Shown one piece after another: positions 1 to 7,872 of a DNA stretch of 14,395 nt. The DNA is from CAZVON01 sp964628435 (lineage in GTDB: Bacteria > Patescibacteriota > Microgenomatia > Levybacterales > UBA12049): contig CAZVON010000030.1 in assembly GCA_964628435.1 (NCBI GenBank), forward strand, positions 1 through 14,395. Reading direction: 5' to 3'. The first letter of the stretch is position 1. Each line of letters starts with the position of its first letter. The notes beneath the pieces were generated by a model. That model saw nothing but the letters and a program-made list of their open reading frames with translations, did no database searches and was not told the origin of the DNA. Position numbers and translations under genes: made by a program.

Positions 1-309
1 ATTAAAAAATCCGCCAATAAGCTTAACGATAAAATAGGCAAGCAGCATAATAACAAGTCCAACAATAGCATATATAATTCTTCCTCGGGCAGCTTCTACT
101 TTCGTTTTGTCTCCACCTGACATGATCCATTGAATTCCTGCGTAGGTAATAAAGATGAGTGCTAAAAGGATACCAAAGATCAAAAAATACGTTGCTGCAC
201 TTTGAATAAGTCGCTGACCAACACCACCTTCTTCTAGGCCGCCAGTTGGAATAGCCTGGGGTGCTTGAATTTGACCAAAGTTTTCGATGGAAAGTGCAAG
301 GTTTCTCAT
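1..309 (-). CDS. VirB2-like T4SS pilin-type protein, partial at window edge
   Basis: The ATG is at 309 and the frame stays open for 103 codons to base 1, so the C-terminus lies outside the window. The protein starts MRNLALSIENFGQ, has a Gly-rich stretch, then two hydrophobic helices (about residues 41-60 and 80-100). They are joined by a short charged turn, WIMSGGDKTKVEAARGRI. This helix-turn-helix hairpin is the usual look of VirB2/TrbC-type pilins in Patescibacteria. The role, an inner-membrane pilin or pilus subunit of a type IV secretion-like apparatus, is inferred from this topology and from the neighbours. The same hairpin occurs at the C-terminus of the next gene upstream, suggesting duplication. 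A good promoter lies in the 53-nt gap upstream. No Shine-Dalgarno is seen. Confidence 0.75.
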   Translation of the reverse strand, partial: MRNLALSIENFGQIQAPQAIPTGGLEEGGVGQRLIQSAATYFLIFGILLALIFITYAGIQWIMSGGDKTKVEAARGRIIYAIVGLVIMLLAYFIVKLIGGFFN

Positions 310-324
310 TAGAGTTTAGTTTTC

Positions 325-353
325 TTTATAGATGATAGCATTTTTTAAGTCAA
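325..353 (-). promoter_or_regulatory. Sigma70-type promoter of the short pilin-like gene
   Basis: On the minus strand TTGACT (353-348) and TATAAA (330-325) are separated by exactly 17 nt. Transcription would start near 318, about 9 nt before the ATG at 309, which leaves no room for a Shine-Dalgarno. The pilin gene could thus be transcribed on its own as well as by read-through from the upstream genes. Confidence 0.5.
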
Positions 354-362
354 TCTTCTCTA

Positions 363-1610
363 CTATTTTCCCAATCCTGGGAGATTGAGAAGGTCGACGC
401 CAATGATTTGCATGATCACAAGCGAAAAAATAAGGAAAAGAAGCCCCACAATTGACGCGGTAAGCCGATCCCGTGCTTCTTGTAAGCCTTCTTTACTCCC
501 TTGGGAGGTCATAATGCGAAAACCAGAGTAAATAATAAGAAGCAGGGCAATGCCGCCAGAGACACTGAGTAGAATAGCAAAGATATTTTTGATAAACTCA
601 ATAGGTTTGGTGCTAATGTCAATTCCTAAGCCTGTTTGTACAGAAAAGCATTGTTTTCCTACTACTTTGCCTGTTTTTTCGTCTTTATAGTCAACCAGAT
701 CACTGCATTGTGGTTGGGGAAGTAAGGTTGTGCACACCAGGTTTTCTTTTTTACGATCGCCTTTATAACAGAGAAACGAATTATTTGCCAAACACCCAAT
801 CTTTTGATAGTTATCATCATCACACGTATATGCTGGGGTTATTTCTTTGTCGTCTTCAACGCATTTTCGAATATTGTCGATCTGTTTATACGATTGAGTA
901 CACTTGTTAGAAGAAACATCAAATCGATGGTCGCCGCCACACCGCCATTCTTTAATAGCTGCATTAAATGCCAATGTGAACGGGGCGGCGAGTCCAGACG
1001 ATAAGTTGCTTACTATATTGGAGGGTGAGAGCGTGGAAAAAACAGGAATAGATGGACATTCTTGCGGACATCGTGAATCATAAATCATTTTTGATTCCTG
1101 CCCGCACAGAAGCAGATTGCTATTGGATCCAGGAATAATCGTTATTTGTTTGGGACCAGTTGTGGGGATCTCCGTGCGGTTTATGGAGATGTAAATATCT
1201 CTGCCAGATTCTATCGTAATATCCCATACTCCAGAGGAAGGAAGCACAAGCTTGGTAATGGAAAAGTTTCCCTTGTCGTCAGTGACGATACTTCTTGACT
1301 CATATGGCGCTTTTGCGAACACGTTATAGACAGAAGCAGAAACTTGTTTTTTAGCATAAAGCGCAATCGGTGATCGGAATCTAATAGATTCGTTTACTTT
1401 TGGGCAGTTTTCTATAGTGCCTGAAATAGTAAAATTAGTATCGGTGTCTCCCTGCGACGGAGAAATATTGGTAATTGTTGCTTTGTCGCACGCAGCATAG
1501 ATTTGAGAAGGAAACAAAGTAGGAAGAACGAAAAGAAGCACTATAAAAACAACAATGGACAGCAGTTTTCTCACACATCTATAGTAAAGCAAAAAGGCAA
1601 AAGAATGCAA
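363..1610 (-). CDS. Secreted Cys-rich protein with C-terminal pilin-like (VirB2-type) hairpin
   Basis: The protein has 415 residues from a TTG at 1610. A GTG at 1574 (residue 13) gives a more typical signal peptide, MRKLLSIVVFIVLL..., with likely cleavage near SQIYA/AC, so the true start is uncertain. Residues about 44-160 look like one or two Ig/TIG-like beta domains (ITNISPSQGDTDTNFTISG). Residues 165-325 carry about a dozen cysteines, suggesting a disulfide-bonded exterior domain. Residues 338-362 and 385-405 are two membrane helices around a turn with SQGSKEGLQEARDRL, matching the hairpin of the short pilin-like protein downstream. I infer a surface-exposed or pilus-associated component of the secretion system. 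It begins 2 nt (TTG) or 38 nt (GTG) after the regulator gene, so the two are probably co-transcribed. Ends in TAG. Confidence 0.75.
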   Translation of the reverse strand: MHSFAFLLYYRCVRKLLSIVVFIVLLFVLPTLFPSQIYAACDKATITNISPSQGDTDTNFTISGTIENCPKVNESIRFRSPIALYAKKQVSASVYNVFAKAPYESRSIVTDDKGNFSITKLVLPSSGVWDITIESGRDIYISINRTEIPTTGPKQITIIPGSNSNLLLCGQESKMIYDSRCPQECPSIPVFSTLSPSNIVSNLSSGLAAPFTLAFNAAIKEWRCGGDHRFDVSSNKCTQSYKQIDNIRKCVEDDKEITPAYTCDDDNYQKIGCLANNSFLCYKGDRKKENLVCTTLLPQPQCSDLVDYKDEKTGKVVGKQCFSVQTGLGIDISTKPIEFIKNIFAILLSVSGGIALLLIIYSGFRIMTSQGSKEGLQEARDRLTASIVGLLFLIFSLVIMQIIGVDLLNLPGLGK

Positions 1611-1612
1611 TA

Positions 1613-2956
1613 CTAGGGTGCAAATTTGAAGCCTCTCCCTTTTACCGTTTGAAGGTGAGTGGGCTCATTGGGGTTGTCTTCGATTTTGCGGCGCAGCCGA
1701 AAGATAAGTTGATCAACTGCTTGATCAGTCACTCCCGCGGTTGACTGGGTGTTGTGCCACACCGCGGCAATAATTTCTTCTCTGCCAACAATTTTTTCCG
1801 CGTTTTCTACCAGATACTTTAAAAGTTTGTACTCTGACGATGTGAGAGTATCAGAAATAGTAAAATTGCCTTTGATAATTGTTTTATTAGTAGCGTTGTA
1901 GGTAATTGGTGCTGCTTCTTCCTTTTTTTCTATAAACTCTTGTTGAATATACTGTTCAAACAAGGGAATTTGAAGCAGATTGTCGTTAACAAGTCCGAGG
2001 TCTTGGATAAACGTACTTGGAAGTTCGTCTTTGTCGTGCTTGGCTAGAGAAACTAAATATGTTTGTTCGGCTGGAGTGAAAGCGCGCCAGATTTCTAAGA
2101 GTGTTCCTTGTATTGGTTTTTGAGAAAGAAGAAAATGAGAAAGTTCTTTTATTTCGTTTAGGACGATATTATCAGAAAGTATTTCTTCCGCGGCAAGGCG
2201 AGTGAGTTTTCCATGGCCTTTAGTAAGCTGAAGAATTTTTTCAAGCATTGATTTTGGCAGGGTTTTATGAGCTGATTTTTCTAAATACGAAAGGCGAAAT
2301 GCAAGTCCTGACTTATCCATGATTGGCAAAAATACACTATGTCCTGCTAAAAACTCGTGGTAATCACTCATAAGGCTTGGTTCCAAAAGTTCTTCCAGTG
2401 GTCGATTAAGGGAAAATACAATGGAAAATCGGTATTTTGCTTGGTTTCGTAAAACGCGAAGTTGCGAGAAAAAATCACTGGTAACTACTGGGACATATTC
2501 TTCAAATCTATCACAGAGTAAAATAATGGTGAGCTCTTTTTCGATAGTTAAGTAGTATACTGCTTCTTTTAAGCCTTGGAACAGAACAATTTCGTCGTTA
2601 AAACTATAGTGTTCTTTAAAGATTGCATGAATTCTGTCGTGTTCTTCCATAAGCTGCCGATCGCGCAGTGAATCGGCCAGGGACAAAAAAATATATTTCA
2701 CTACATCGTAGAGCTGGCGTCCTTTGACTTCTGAAAAATTCAGCAGCACAAAATGGTACCATTTTTGGTTGTCGCCTAAATGTTTGGTGCGAACATTACG
2801 GTTATAAGAAAGGAGCCCAAGTAGGTTAGAGCGCCCAGTCCCCGCAAGGCTTATTACTTGGCACGCATTACCTTTGGCGATAAAGCTTAAGATTTTTGCA
2901 ATCTCCTTTTCTCTGGAAGTGTCTGGGTACAAAGATTCGAAGTGAGTTGGTTCCAT
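1613..2956 (-). CDS. STAND/AAA-like ATPase with C-terminal OmpR/PhoB-type winged helix
   Basis: The protein has 447 residues. The N-terminal part resembles an Orc1/STAND-type P-loop domain: a Walker-A-like VISLAGTGRSN (34-44) in which the usual lysine is arginine (R42), a Walker-B-like TIILLCDRFEE (143-152), a sensor-like IVFSLNR (179-185) and a GHGKLTRLAAEEI helix (247-259). Residues about 350-447 form an OmpR/PhoB winged helix: LTSSEYKLLKYLVENAE, then the recognition-helix region TDQAVDQLIFRLRRKIE, then the wing TVKGRGFKF. There is no receiver domain. I infer a DNA-binding regulator of the adjacent secretion genes; it heads the minus-strand gene row and is divergent from the 959-residue gene. 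The ATG at 2956 has no Shine-Dalgarno, and TATAAC lies just upstream (2964-2959). Whether the altered P-loop hydrolyses ATP is open. Confidence 0.8.
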   Translation of the reverse strand: MEPTHFESLYPDTSREKEIAKILSFIAKGNACQVISLAGTGRSNLLGLLSYNRNVRTKHLGDNQKWYHFVLLNFSEVKGRQLYDVVKYIFLSLADSLRDRQLMEEHDRIHAIFKEHYSFNDEIVLFQGLKEAVYYLTIEKELTIILLCDRFEEYVPVVTSDFFSQLRVLRNQAKYRFSIVFSLNRPLEELLEPSLMSDYHEFLAGHSVFLPIMDKSGLAFRLSYLEKSAHKTLPKSMLEKILQLTKGHGKLTRLAAEEILSDNIVLNEIKELSHFLLSQKPIQGTLLEIWRAFTPAEQTYLVSLAKHDKDELPSTFIQDLGLVNDNLLQIPLFEQYIQQEFIEKKEEAAPITYNATNKTIIKGNFTISDTLTSSEYKLLKYLVENAEKIVGREEIIAAVWHNTQSTAGVTDQAVDQLIFRLRRKIEDNPNEPTHLQTVKGRGFKFAP

Positions 2957-3023
2957 AAGTTATAAATTCGAATATCAAATTTCGAAATTCGTAACAATAT
3001 TAAAGCAACAAAAACCCAAAAAA

Positions 3024-3137
3024 TTATTCAGATTTGCGAATAATAGCTCCAAAGATATTCATAAGTTCCGTTGCTTCTGCAATAAGAATAGTTCGTTCTT
3101 CTAAATCGTATTGTTTGGGTTTTTTTATTTCTGTCAT
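3024..3137 (-). pseudogene. Internally deleted four-helix-bundle (S23/IVP) protein remnant
   Basis: This 37-codon frame runs from ATG 3137 to TAA 3024. Its first part, KKPKQYDLEERT, is the typical beginning of the four-helix-bundle proteins related to the 23S rRNA intervening-sequence protein. Its last part, AEATELMNIFGAIIRKSE, is the typical end of the same family. Full members are about 115-130 residues, so roughly 80 central residues are missing without a break in frame. The simplest reading is a neat internal deletion of a once intact gene. A functional microprotein cannot be excluded, but helices 2 and 3 are absent. The family assignment is from memory of its conserved ends, not a search. 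Confidence 0.6.
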
Positions 3138-3164
3138 TTTGAATTGTTTTGGATTTCGTGCTTC

Positions 3165-3181
3165 GCCAAGTCTGACTTGGC
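3165..3181. repeat. Hairpin GCCAAGT-ctg-ACTTGGC
   Basis: A perfect 7-bp inverted repeat with a 3-nt loop lies between the S23 remnant and the CTGTAAT boxes. It has no T-tract on either strand, so it is not a classic terminator. It could be an operator or part of the repeat unit around the remnant. Confidence 0.4.
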
Positions 3182-3200
3182 TTCGAATTTCGGATTTACT

Positions 3201-3233
3201 CTGTAATGATACTGTAATCTCCCTGTAATGTAA
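3201..3233. promoter_or_regulatory. Three 11-bp-spaced CTGTAAT boxes, pho-box-like operator
   Basis: CTGTAAT occurs at 3201-3207, 3212-3218 and 3223-3229, so three identical heptamers with a period of exactly 11 bp and 4-bp spacers. PhoB-family winged helices bind head-to-tail direct repeats of this geometry; the E. coli pho box is CTGTCAT repeated at 11 bp. The array lies 44-76 bp before the 959-residue gene and about 245 bp before the divergent gene, which encodes an OmpR/PhoB-type winged helix. I infer it is that protein's binding site and controls the plus-strand gene. Confidence 0.6.
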
Positions 3234-3276
3234 ATATCAAGCAAAGCTAATCATCACCAAGATAGACTAGGAGCAT

Positions 3277-6156
3277 ATGAAAGAAGCAATATCTGTTTTA
3301 GAACTTCAGCCTAATCAATTGACAAATATACGTACTGTCTCTAGACTAAAGAGAAGCATCCCTATTATGGCAGACGCAGTTACTAACGAAGTTGAAAAAA
3401 CCCTTACTGAAGCTGTTTCTCCCAATGGTAAGGTAAAAGAGGAAGAGAAAAAGAAAGAAAATCAGGAACGACAAGATAAAACACCTCAAGAAACAGAGCG
3501 TCAAAAGCAGTTGCGGGAGATGTGGCTCAAAGAAAGCGGTGGAGTACCTACCCCCGATCAAGAAGCACTGATTAAAATGGGCGTTCCACCCAAAATGGGC
3601 GGAGGCGCCCCTGTCCCAAGAGAACAATTCATTCAGTTTGAGCCTGCGGTATATACTGATGCTACTGTTAGAAATATCGCTGAGCAAGTAAAACAATCAG
3701 GAGAAGCAGGACTTTTAGACGAAACAAAATTTACGCGGCAACTTACTCGTCTTGAATCGTTGATTGATGAAGGCCGAGTGAATGAGCATGAAGCGCGTAA
3801 CTTAATAAACCTTATGGATGGTTGGGAAGTTCAAGCGCGAGCTGCGAACAGAGGAGGACAAGCTCGTAGACAGCGTGCTGATGAAGCAGAAGAAGAATTA
3901 ACAGATGAAGAAATACGGACTATAGATCGGCAGCGTATACAATTGACGTACCAACAATTGTTAACAATATGGTTGGCACATGAGAGAAAGACAGACGAAA
4001 AAGATCTTTCCCAAGACGCGCGAGACGCAATAATGCGAGGAGACGATCCAACCTCAGCATCACAACGTAAGGAGCGAAAAAGATACTATCTTCCTGATTC
4101 GTTACAAGAAGTGTGCGTTAATATCATGGAGCAAGAAAAAGGCAAGTTTGCGGCAGGACAAGAATGGGCTCTTCTTAAAATTGATCCTGTTACTGGAAGA
4201 CAGGAATTTATAAAAGAGAATTTCTTAAGATGGATTCGGCATAAAATATTGTTTCTTTCAAGCGAAGATTCAGATAATCCTCAGATTAATTTTTTTGGAG
4301 AAATAAAAGTCCAAGGGAATATGCGCGATTACAATATTATTGAGATGACTCGAAACCCAGGAAATTTCTTCAAAGATAAGTATAATCCATCTAATATAAA
4401 TTACGACTTAGCAAACGATGTTTTAAACGAGATTTACGCGGTAGCTACAGGAAGAAATACAGGTATTAACTATAAATTCGTCATGGGAGATGATTCTAAA
4501 CTGGCTGGCGCGCTGAGCCAAATGTACGAAAGAAGCGTGTATACAAAAGCTGGTATTTTAGAGAGTTTGTTACGTATGGATTCTACGGTAACTCAAGAAG
4601 AAGCGCAAGGACATGACTTAAAGCTTCCTAAATCACAAGCAGCTGGACAAAGTTTTCGAGCAGCTATGCTGATGTACTATTACATGTCTGATCCTGAAAT
4701 GCTTAAACAAATAGCAGGAGAGAACAACCTCTTTTTTTCCAATAAGGATTTCGTTAAGGATTATGTAAAAGCCAAAATAGATCGGTCACAAAAAATTCTT
4801 GAGGGACAAAATTTGGAAAATGAAAAAAAGTCTCTTACAGAAGAAGCAGACCGGCTTCTGGCTCCAAACCGAAGTTTTTTCGATAATGATGGAAACGGTG
4901 ATGTTATACGAGAGAAAATAGGGGATTACGTTAATGGTGATAGGCGAGGGTTGGGAGGAATTAATATCTTTCAGACTCCATCAGAAGATGTAATCAGAAT
5001 CAATCAAGTTCGAGAGAGAATCCGTCTTACCATGATACGGCGGTTTAACATTAATTATATTGACGCGGAATATATAGAAAATTTAGCCTATAACATGACT
5101 GGGTGGACTGGTGCAGCCGCTCGAAATGACCGCCGAACTCGGGCGCACGACGCCTGGGAAAAAGTTTTGCATACCAGTTATTACCGAAGGAATCAAGCAG
5201 AAGATTCGCGAATCGGCATGTTTGGCAACGAATACAATGTTTATGGTATTAAGCGGCTAGGTGTAGATTGGTTTACTGGCCTCTCAGAGGTAAAAGATGA
5301 TCCTTATGCGCATCGGCGGTCTATTTTAGAGATTTTTCAAGGAGGGCAAGGTAACAAGGTTGATTTTAATGAAGAAATTGGGAAAAATAGTATTCGATTT
5401 GGATACCCGGCTATGTCACAATTTGCGGTGAATCATATTACTCGAACATTCAATTTATTCCACAAATTAACTGAATCAGATGACTTTAATTTTGATAACT
5501 ACGTAAAATGGGGGGGGCCATTTCAGGGGTGGGTATTTGATAAGAAAAAAGCAGACGAAGCCTTGCGAGATGGTGTTTTTAAAGATATTCGCTACGCGTA
5601 TCAAAATACATCTGATTTAGATTACACAAAGAAGGTAAGAATTTGGGAGCGGGATGACAAAGGAGATTATGATTACAAAGAGATGTATGTTGCTGAAATG
5701 ATGTTTGGAAAACAAATCTTAAAAAAATGGCTTAACGACAAGGGCGAAATGGATGAAAAAAAAGTGATGGATAAAGATACAGGATTAGGATTGACCGCGT
5801 CCGGACGCAGGGATTTATGGAAAGAAGTATTAAAATATCTTATAAAAACAGAAATTTACGCGCACCGCGTGCGAGGAAGTGGGCGGGAGTACTATGACTT
5901 ATATAAACTAGAAAAAGTATACGCGTACTTAGAAAATCTAGGAGCAAATCTTACTGGTAGTGAGAAAGACTTTAAAGAAGTTAAACTGACCGCCAATGCG
6001 TTCTCCAAAGAATTCTTGGACGAAATACGCAAAGAAACAGGGACGCAGCGCTGGAAACTCTATATGGTACAAGGAGGAATAGAAATTGGCGCAGGATTTG
6101 TAGGTGGTTTGTTTAAAGGGATCCAAGACGCGGTAAAAAGCGCGGTGAAACCATAA
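3277..6156 (+). CDS. Large (959-residue) charged protein of unknown function in T4SS-like locus
   Basis: The ATG at 3277 is preceded by AGGAG only 3 nt away; ATG 3367 (MADAVTNEVEKTL) is an alternative start. I do not recognise a family. Residues about 30-115 are Lys/Glu/Gln/Pro-rich and probably disordered. About 190-215 (RGGQARRQRADEAEEELTDEE) is highly charged. The remainder is mostly predicted helix with many aromatic residues and no P-loop, signal peptide or clear catalytic motif. The extreme C-terminus, GGIEIGAGFVGGLFKGIQDA, is a glycine-zipper-like amphipathic or membrane-associating segment. The gene is divergent from the winged-helix regulator, preceded by the CTGTAAT boxes, and ends 5 nt from the convergent VirB6-like gene. 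Its context suggests a cytoplasmic or membrane-peripheral part of the same apparatus; this is inference only. Confidence 0.7.
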   Translation: MKEAISVLELQPNQLTNIRTVSRLKRSIPIMADAVTNEVEKTLTEAVSPNGKVKEEEKKKENQERQDKTPQETERQKQLREMWLKESGGVPTPDQEALIKMGVPPKMGGGAPVPREQFIQFEPAVYTDATVRNIAEQVKQSGEAGLLDETKFTRQLTRLESLIDEGRVNEHEARNLINLMDGWEVQARAANRGGQARRQRADEAEEELTDEEIRTIDRQRIQLTYQQLLTIWLAHERKTDEKDLSQDARDAIMRGDDPTSASQRKERKRYYLPDSLQEVCVNIMEQEKGKFAAGQEWALLKIDPVTGRQEFIKENFLRWIRHKILFLSSEDSDNPQINFFGEIKVQGNMRDYNIIEMTRNPGNFFKDKYNPSNINYDLANDVLNEIYAVATGRNTGINYKFVMGDDSKLAGALSQMYERSVYTKAGILESLLRMDSTVTQEEAQGHDLKLPKSQAAGQSFRAAMLMYYYMSDPEMLKQIAGENNLFFSNKDFVKDYVKAKIDRSQKILEGQNLENEKKSLTEEADRLLAPNRSFFDNDGNGDVIREKIGDYVNGDRRGLGGINIFQTPSEDVIRINQVRERIRLTMIRRFNINYIDAEYIENLAYNMTGWTGAAARNDRRTRAHDAWEKVLHTSYYRRNQAEDSRIGMFGNEYNVYGIKRLGVDWFTGLSEVKDDPYAHRRSILEIFQGGQGNKVDFNEEIGKNSIRFGYPAMSQFAVNHITRTFNLFHKLTESDDFNFDNYVKWGGPFQGWVFDKKKADEALRDGVFKDIRYAYQNTSDLDYTKKVRIWERDDKGDYDYKEMYVAEMMFGKQILKKWLNDKGEMDEKKVMDKDTGLGLTASGRRDLWKEVLKYLIKTEIYAHRVRGSGREYYDLYKLEKVYAYLENLGANLTGSEKDFKEVKLTANAFSKEFLDEIRKETGTQRWKLYMVQGGIEIGAGFVGGLFKGIQDAVKSAVKP

Positions 6157-6161
6157 AATAA

Positions 6162-7790
6162 TTAAGGTGAGCGAACTCCAAGCGCAAGACTTCCCAGTCG
6201 TCCTATCAATCGTCTTGGCCCACCAATACCTGGTTCTGTTGCGCTTCGGTGAAACCACCGAGCCACCGATCCGTGTGCCTCACCGGTGTTTGGATTTATT
6301 GCCGTTAATCTGCTCCATATAGCGCCAACTGGCGCTGTTGCCATTCCTTGTCCAGCGCCTAATGCCTGAGCAATAGCCGTAGTATACTTGAGTTGTGGTG
6401 CTTTAAATACATCGCGAGTTATGGTAAGCGCCTGATGGGCAATCAGAATTAGTCCTAAGCCTATGATGCTGCTAAAGCTGCTTACGTCGCCAGGGTTTCC
6501 AATCATGGGAGGAACAAACTGAGTAGGTGAATTTTTAAAATTGTCAATAAGAATTCTACCAAGCATAAGAATTGCGATTGCGGTGGGGAAGACTATCAAG
6601 TTGGCAATCACGTCACGAAACCACGGGCCAAACCCAGCGCTTCCCTGAGGGACAAGTCCACCTAAGAGCCAAAAAGGTGCTAAGATAACGTCCAGCATCA
6701 AAAATATATAGGCTTGTAATAACTGAAACCACAAACGAAACATCGACCACAAGAGTGCCGCGCCAATAATAAGAAGCGCCAAAGCGCCAAACAGCCATCC
6801 TAAAAACCACCCGCCTACATTTCTAACATTGTCCCACAAATCCGCCAGACCGCTTAAAATAACAATACTGCCATTATCTGGCCGTTGGTAAAAAATATTT
6901 TGCACAATATCTTTTACCCCGCCTGCCGCGTTGGTTGAAACTTCTCGAAATCCAAACATGTTATTAAATATACCTATGGGGTTGTCGGTGTTAATAGTGC
7001 GTTGCGCTTGGATAATTTTAGTAATGCTGTCATTGGCAAGTTCTGGACGTACATAAATTGTTTTATCTGCCGCTACATTGAGGAGTAAATAAATCAATAC
7101 ATACATAAGGTCGATCATCAGTCCAACTATAGCATAGGAAAAGGTAATAAGAAGGAGAGCTACAATAATTTTGGGGATTTGGGATTGGATTGTCATAACA
7201 TTACGAGGATCGATATTTACGCGAAACATAATTCCGAGTCCTGTTATAATAAAAACCAAAGTAAAAAGAAGATACACGAGGTTTCTGAAATAAATCCATA
7301 AATGGGAAAGGGGAGATAGTCTGTCATAACCGGTTTCTGCGTAGGCTTTTTTCGCGATGCCAAAATTACTTGCTAAATAATGAATATAGTCGCTGGTATG
7401 AATAGGTGGGGTATATAACATTGCGATCATGTTTCCCATAAATCCAATCGCGCCACCACTATTTTCTACATAGCCTATTTTTTTTGTATTGGGGTCAAAT
7501 CCCAAACAGCGTTTATCTGAGGTAGTTGGGTCGGTTCCATAAATCTGGCAGTTCATCGCAGAAATGACTTCGAGCATAACTGTTTGCGTCCACACATGGA
7601 GGTTTTTAGGAACATCGGGGTTAGTATCAGGAATGGTATACGGGTTGCCGTTATAAGGCGTATTTGTTTGTGCAAACGCAGAGTGCGAAAAAAATGGAAA
7701 ATAGAAAATAGAAAATAAGAAAATAATAATCAGGGCAGTCTTCATAGGATAATGAATTATGAATAAGGAATTAAGAGGAAAATAATTCAT
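6162..7790 (-). CDS. VirB6/TrbL-like polytopic inner-membrane protein of T4SS
   Basis: The protein has 542 residues from ATG 7790 (GAGG 4 nt upstream) or 527 from ATG 7745. The latter begins directly with a standard signal peptide, MKTALIIIFLFSIFYFPF, cleaved after SAFA, so it may be the real start. In 542-residue numbering, hydrophobic segments lie at about 171-190, 207-238, 327-350, 357-380, 395-411 and 440-457. The stretches LDVILAPFWLLGGLVPQ and WFRDVIANLIVFPTA are the kind of conserved core seen in VirB6/TrbL-type proteins of Patescibacteria. The role is a membrane channel component of the type IV secretion-like system. The C-terminal 80 residues are Gly/Arg-rich and soluble. Transcription converges on the 959-residue gene with 5 nt between stop codons and no visible terminator. 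Confidence 0.75.
   Translation of the reverse strand: MNYFPLNSLFIIHYPMKTALIIIFLFSIFYFPFFSHSAFAQTNTPYNGNPYTIPDTNPDVPKNLHVWTQTVMLEVISAMNCQIYGTDPTTSDKRCLGFDPNTKKIGYVENSGGAIGFMGNMIAMLYTPPIHTSDYIHYLASNFGIAKKAYAETGYDRLSPLSHLWIYFRNLVYLLFTLVFIITGLGIMFRVNIDPRNVMTIQSQIPKIIVALLLITFSYAIVGLMIDLMYVLIYLLLNVAADKTIYVRPELANDSITKIIQAQRTINTDNPIGIFNNMFGFREVSTNAAGGVKDIVQNIFYQRPDNGSIVILSGLADLWDNVRNVGGWFLGWLFGALALLIIGAALLWSMFRLWFQLLQAYIFLMLDVILAPFWLLGGLVPQGSAGFGPWFRDVIANLIVFPTAIAILMLGRILIDNFKNSPTQFVPPMIGNPGDVSSFSSIIGLGLILIAHQALTITRDVFKAPQLKYTTAIAQALGAGQGMATAPVGAIWSRLTAINPNTGEAHGSVARWFHRSATEPGIGGPRRLIGRLGSLALGVRSP
7752..7790. repeat. 9-bp inverted repeat over the upstream start of the VirB6-like gene
   Basis: ATGAATTAT (7752-7760) and ATAATTCAT (7782-7790) are perfect inverted copies separated by 21 nt. 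In the mRNA the hairpin would include the ATG at 7790 and the codons of the N-terminal extension, leaving the ATG at 7745 free. The extension MNYFPLNSLFIIHYP is thus encoded by an AT-rich repeat, which favours 7745 as the start. Confidence 0.4.
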
Positions 7791-7827
7791 ACTTCCTCAT
7801 CCATGATTCTACTAGTAGTTTGGAATA

Positions 7828-7855
7828 TTTATAGGGAAAAGTCAAGAAAGAACAA
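7828..7855 (-). promoter_or_regulatory. Possible promoter of the VirB6-like gene
   Basis: On the minus strand TTGTTC (7855-7850) and TATAAA (7833-7828) are separated by 16 nt. The start point would be near 7821, some 30 nt before ATG 7790 and 75 nt before ATG 7745. The -35 is imperfect. Confidence 0.35.
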
Positions 7856-7872
7856 GTTGTTTGTCTATTCGG

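Larger units (their letters stand above)
2978..3192. repeat. TTCGAA-rich inverted sequence flanking the S23 remnant
   Basis: AATTTCGAAATT (2978-2989) is a perfect 12-bp palindrome. CGAAATTCG (2983-2991) recurs as its reverse complement at 3184-3192, so short inverted copies bracket the remnant gene at 3024-3137. The stretch is AT-rich and otherwise non-coding. This could be what is left of a small mobile or inserted unit, but no target duplication is evident. Confidence 0.35.

Noticed and set aside
3034..3228. 64-codon plus-strand frame in the intergenic region
   Set aside because: It is the opposite strand of the S23 remnant and the CTGTAAT boxes, with no ribosome site and no protein-like pattern.
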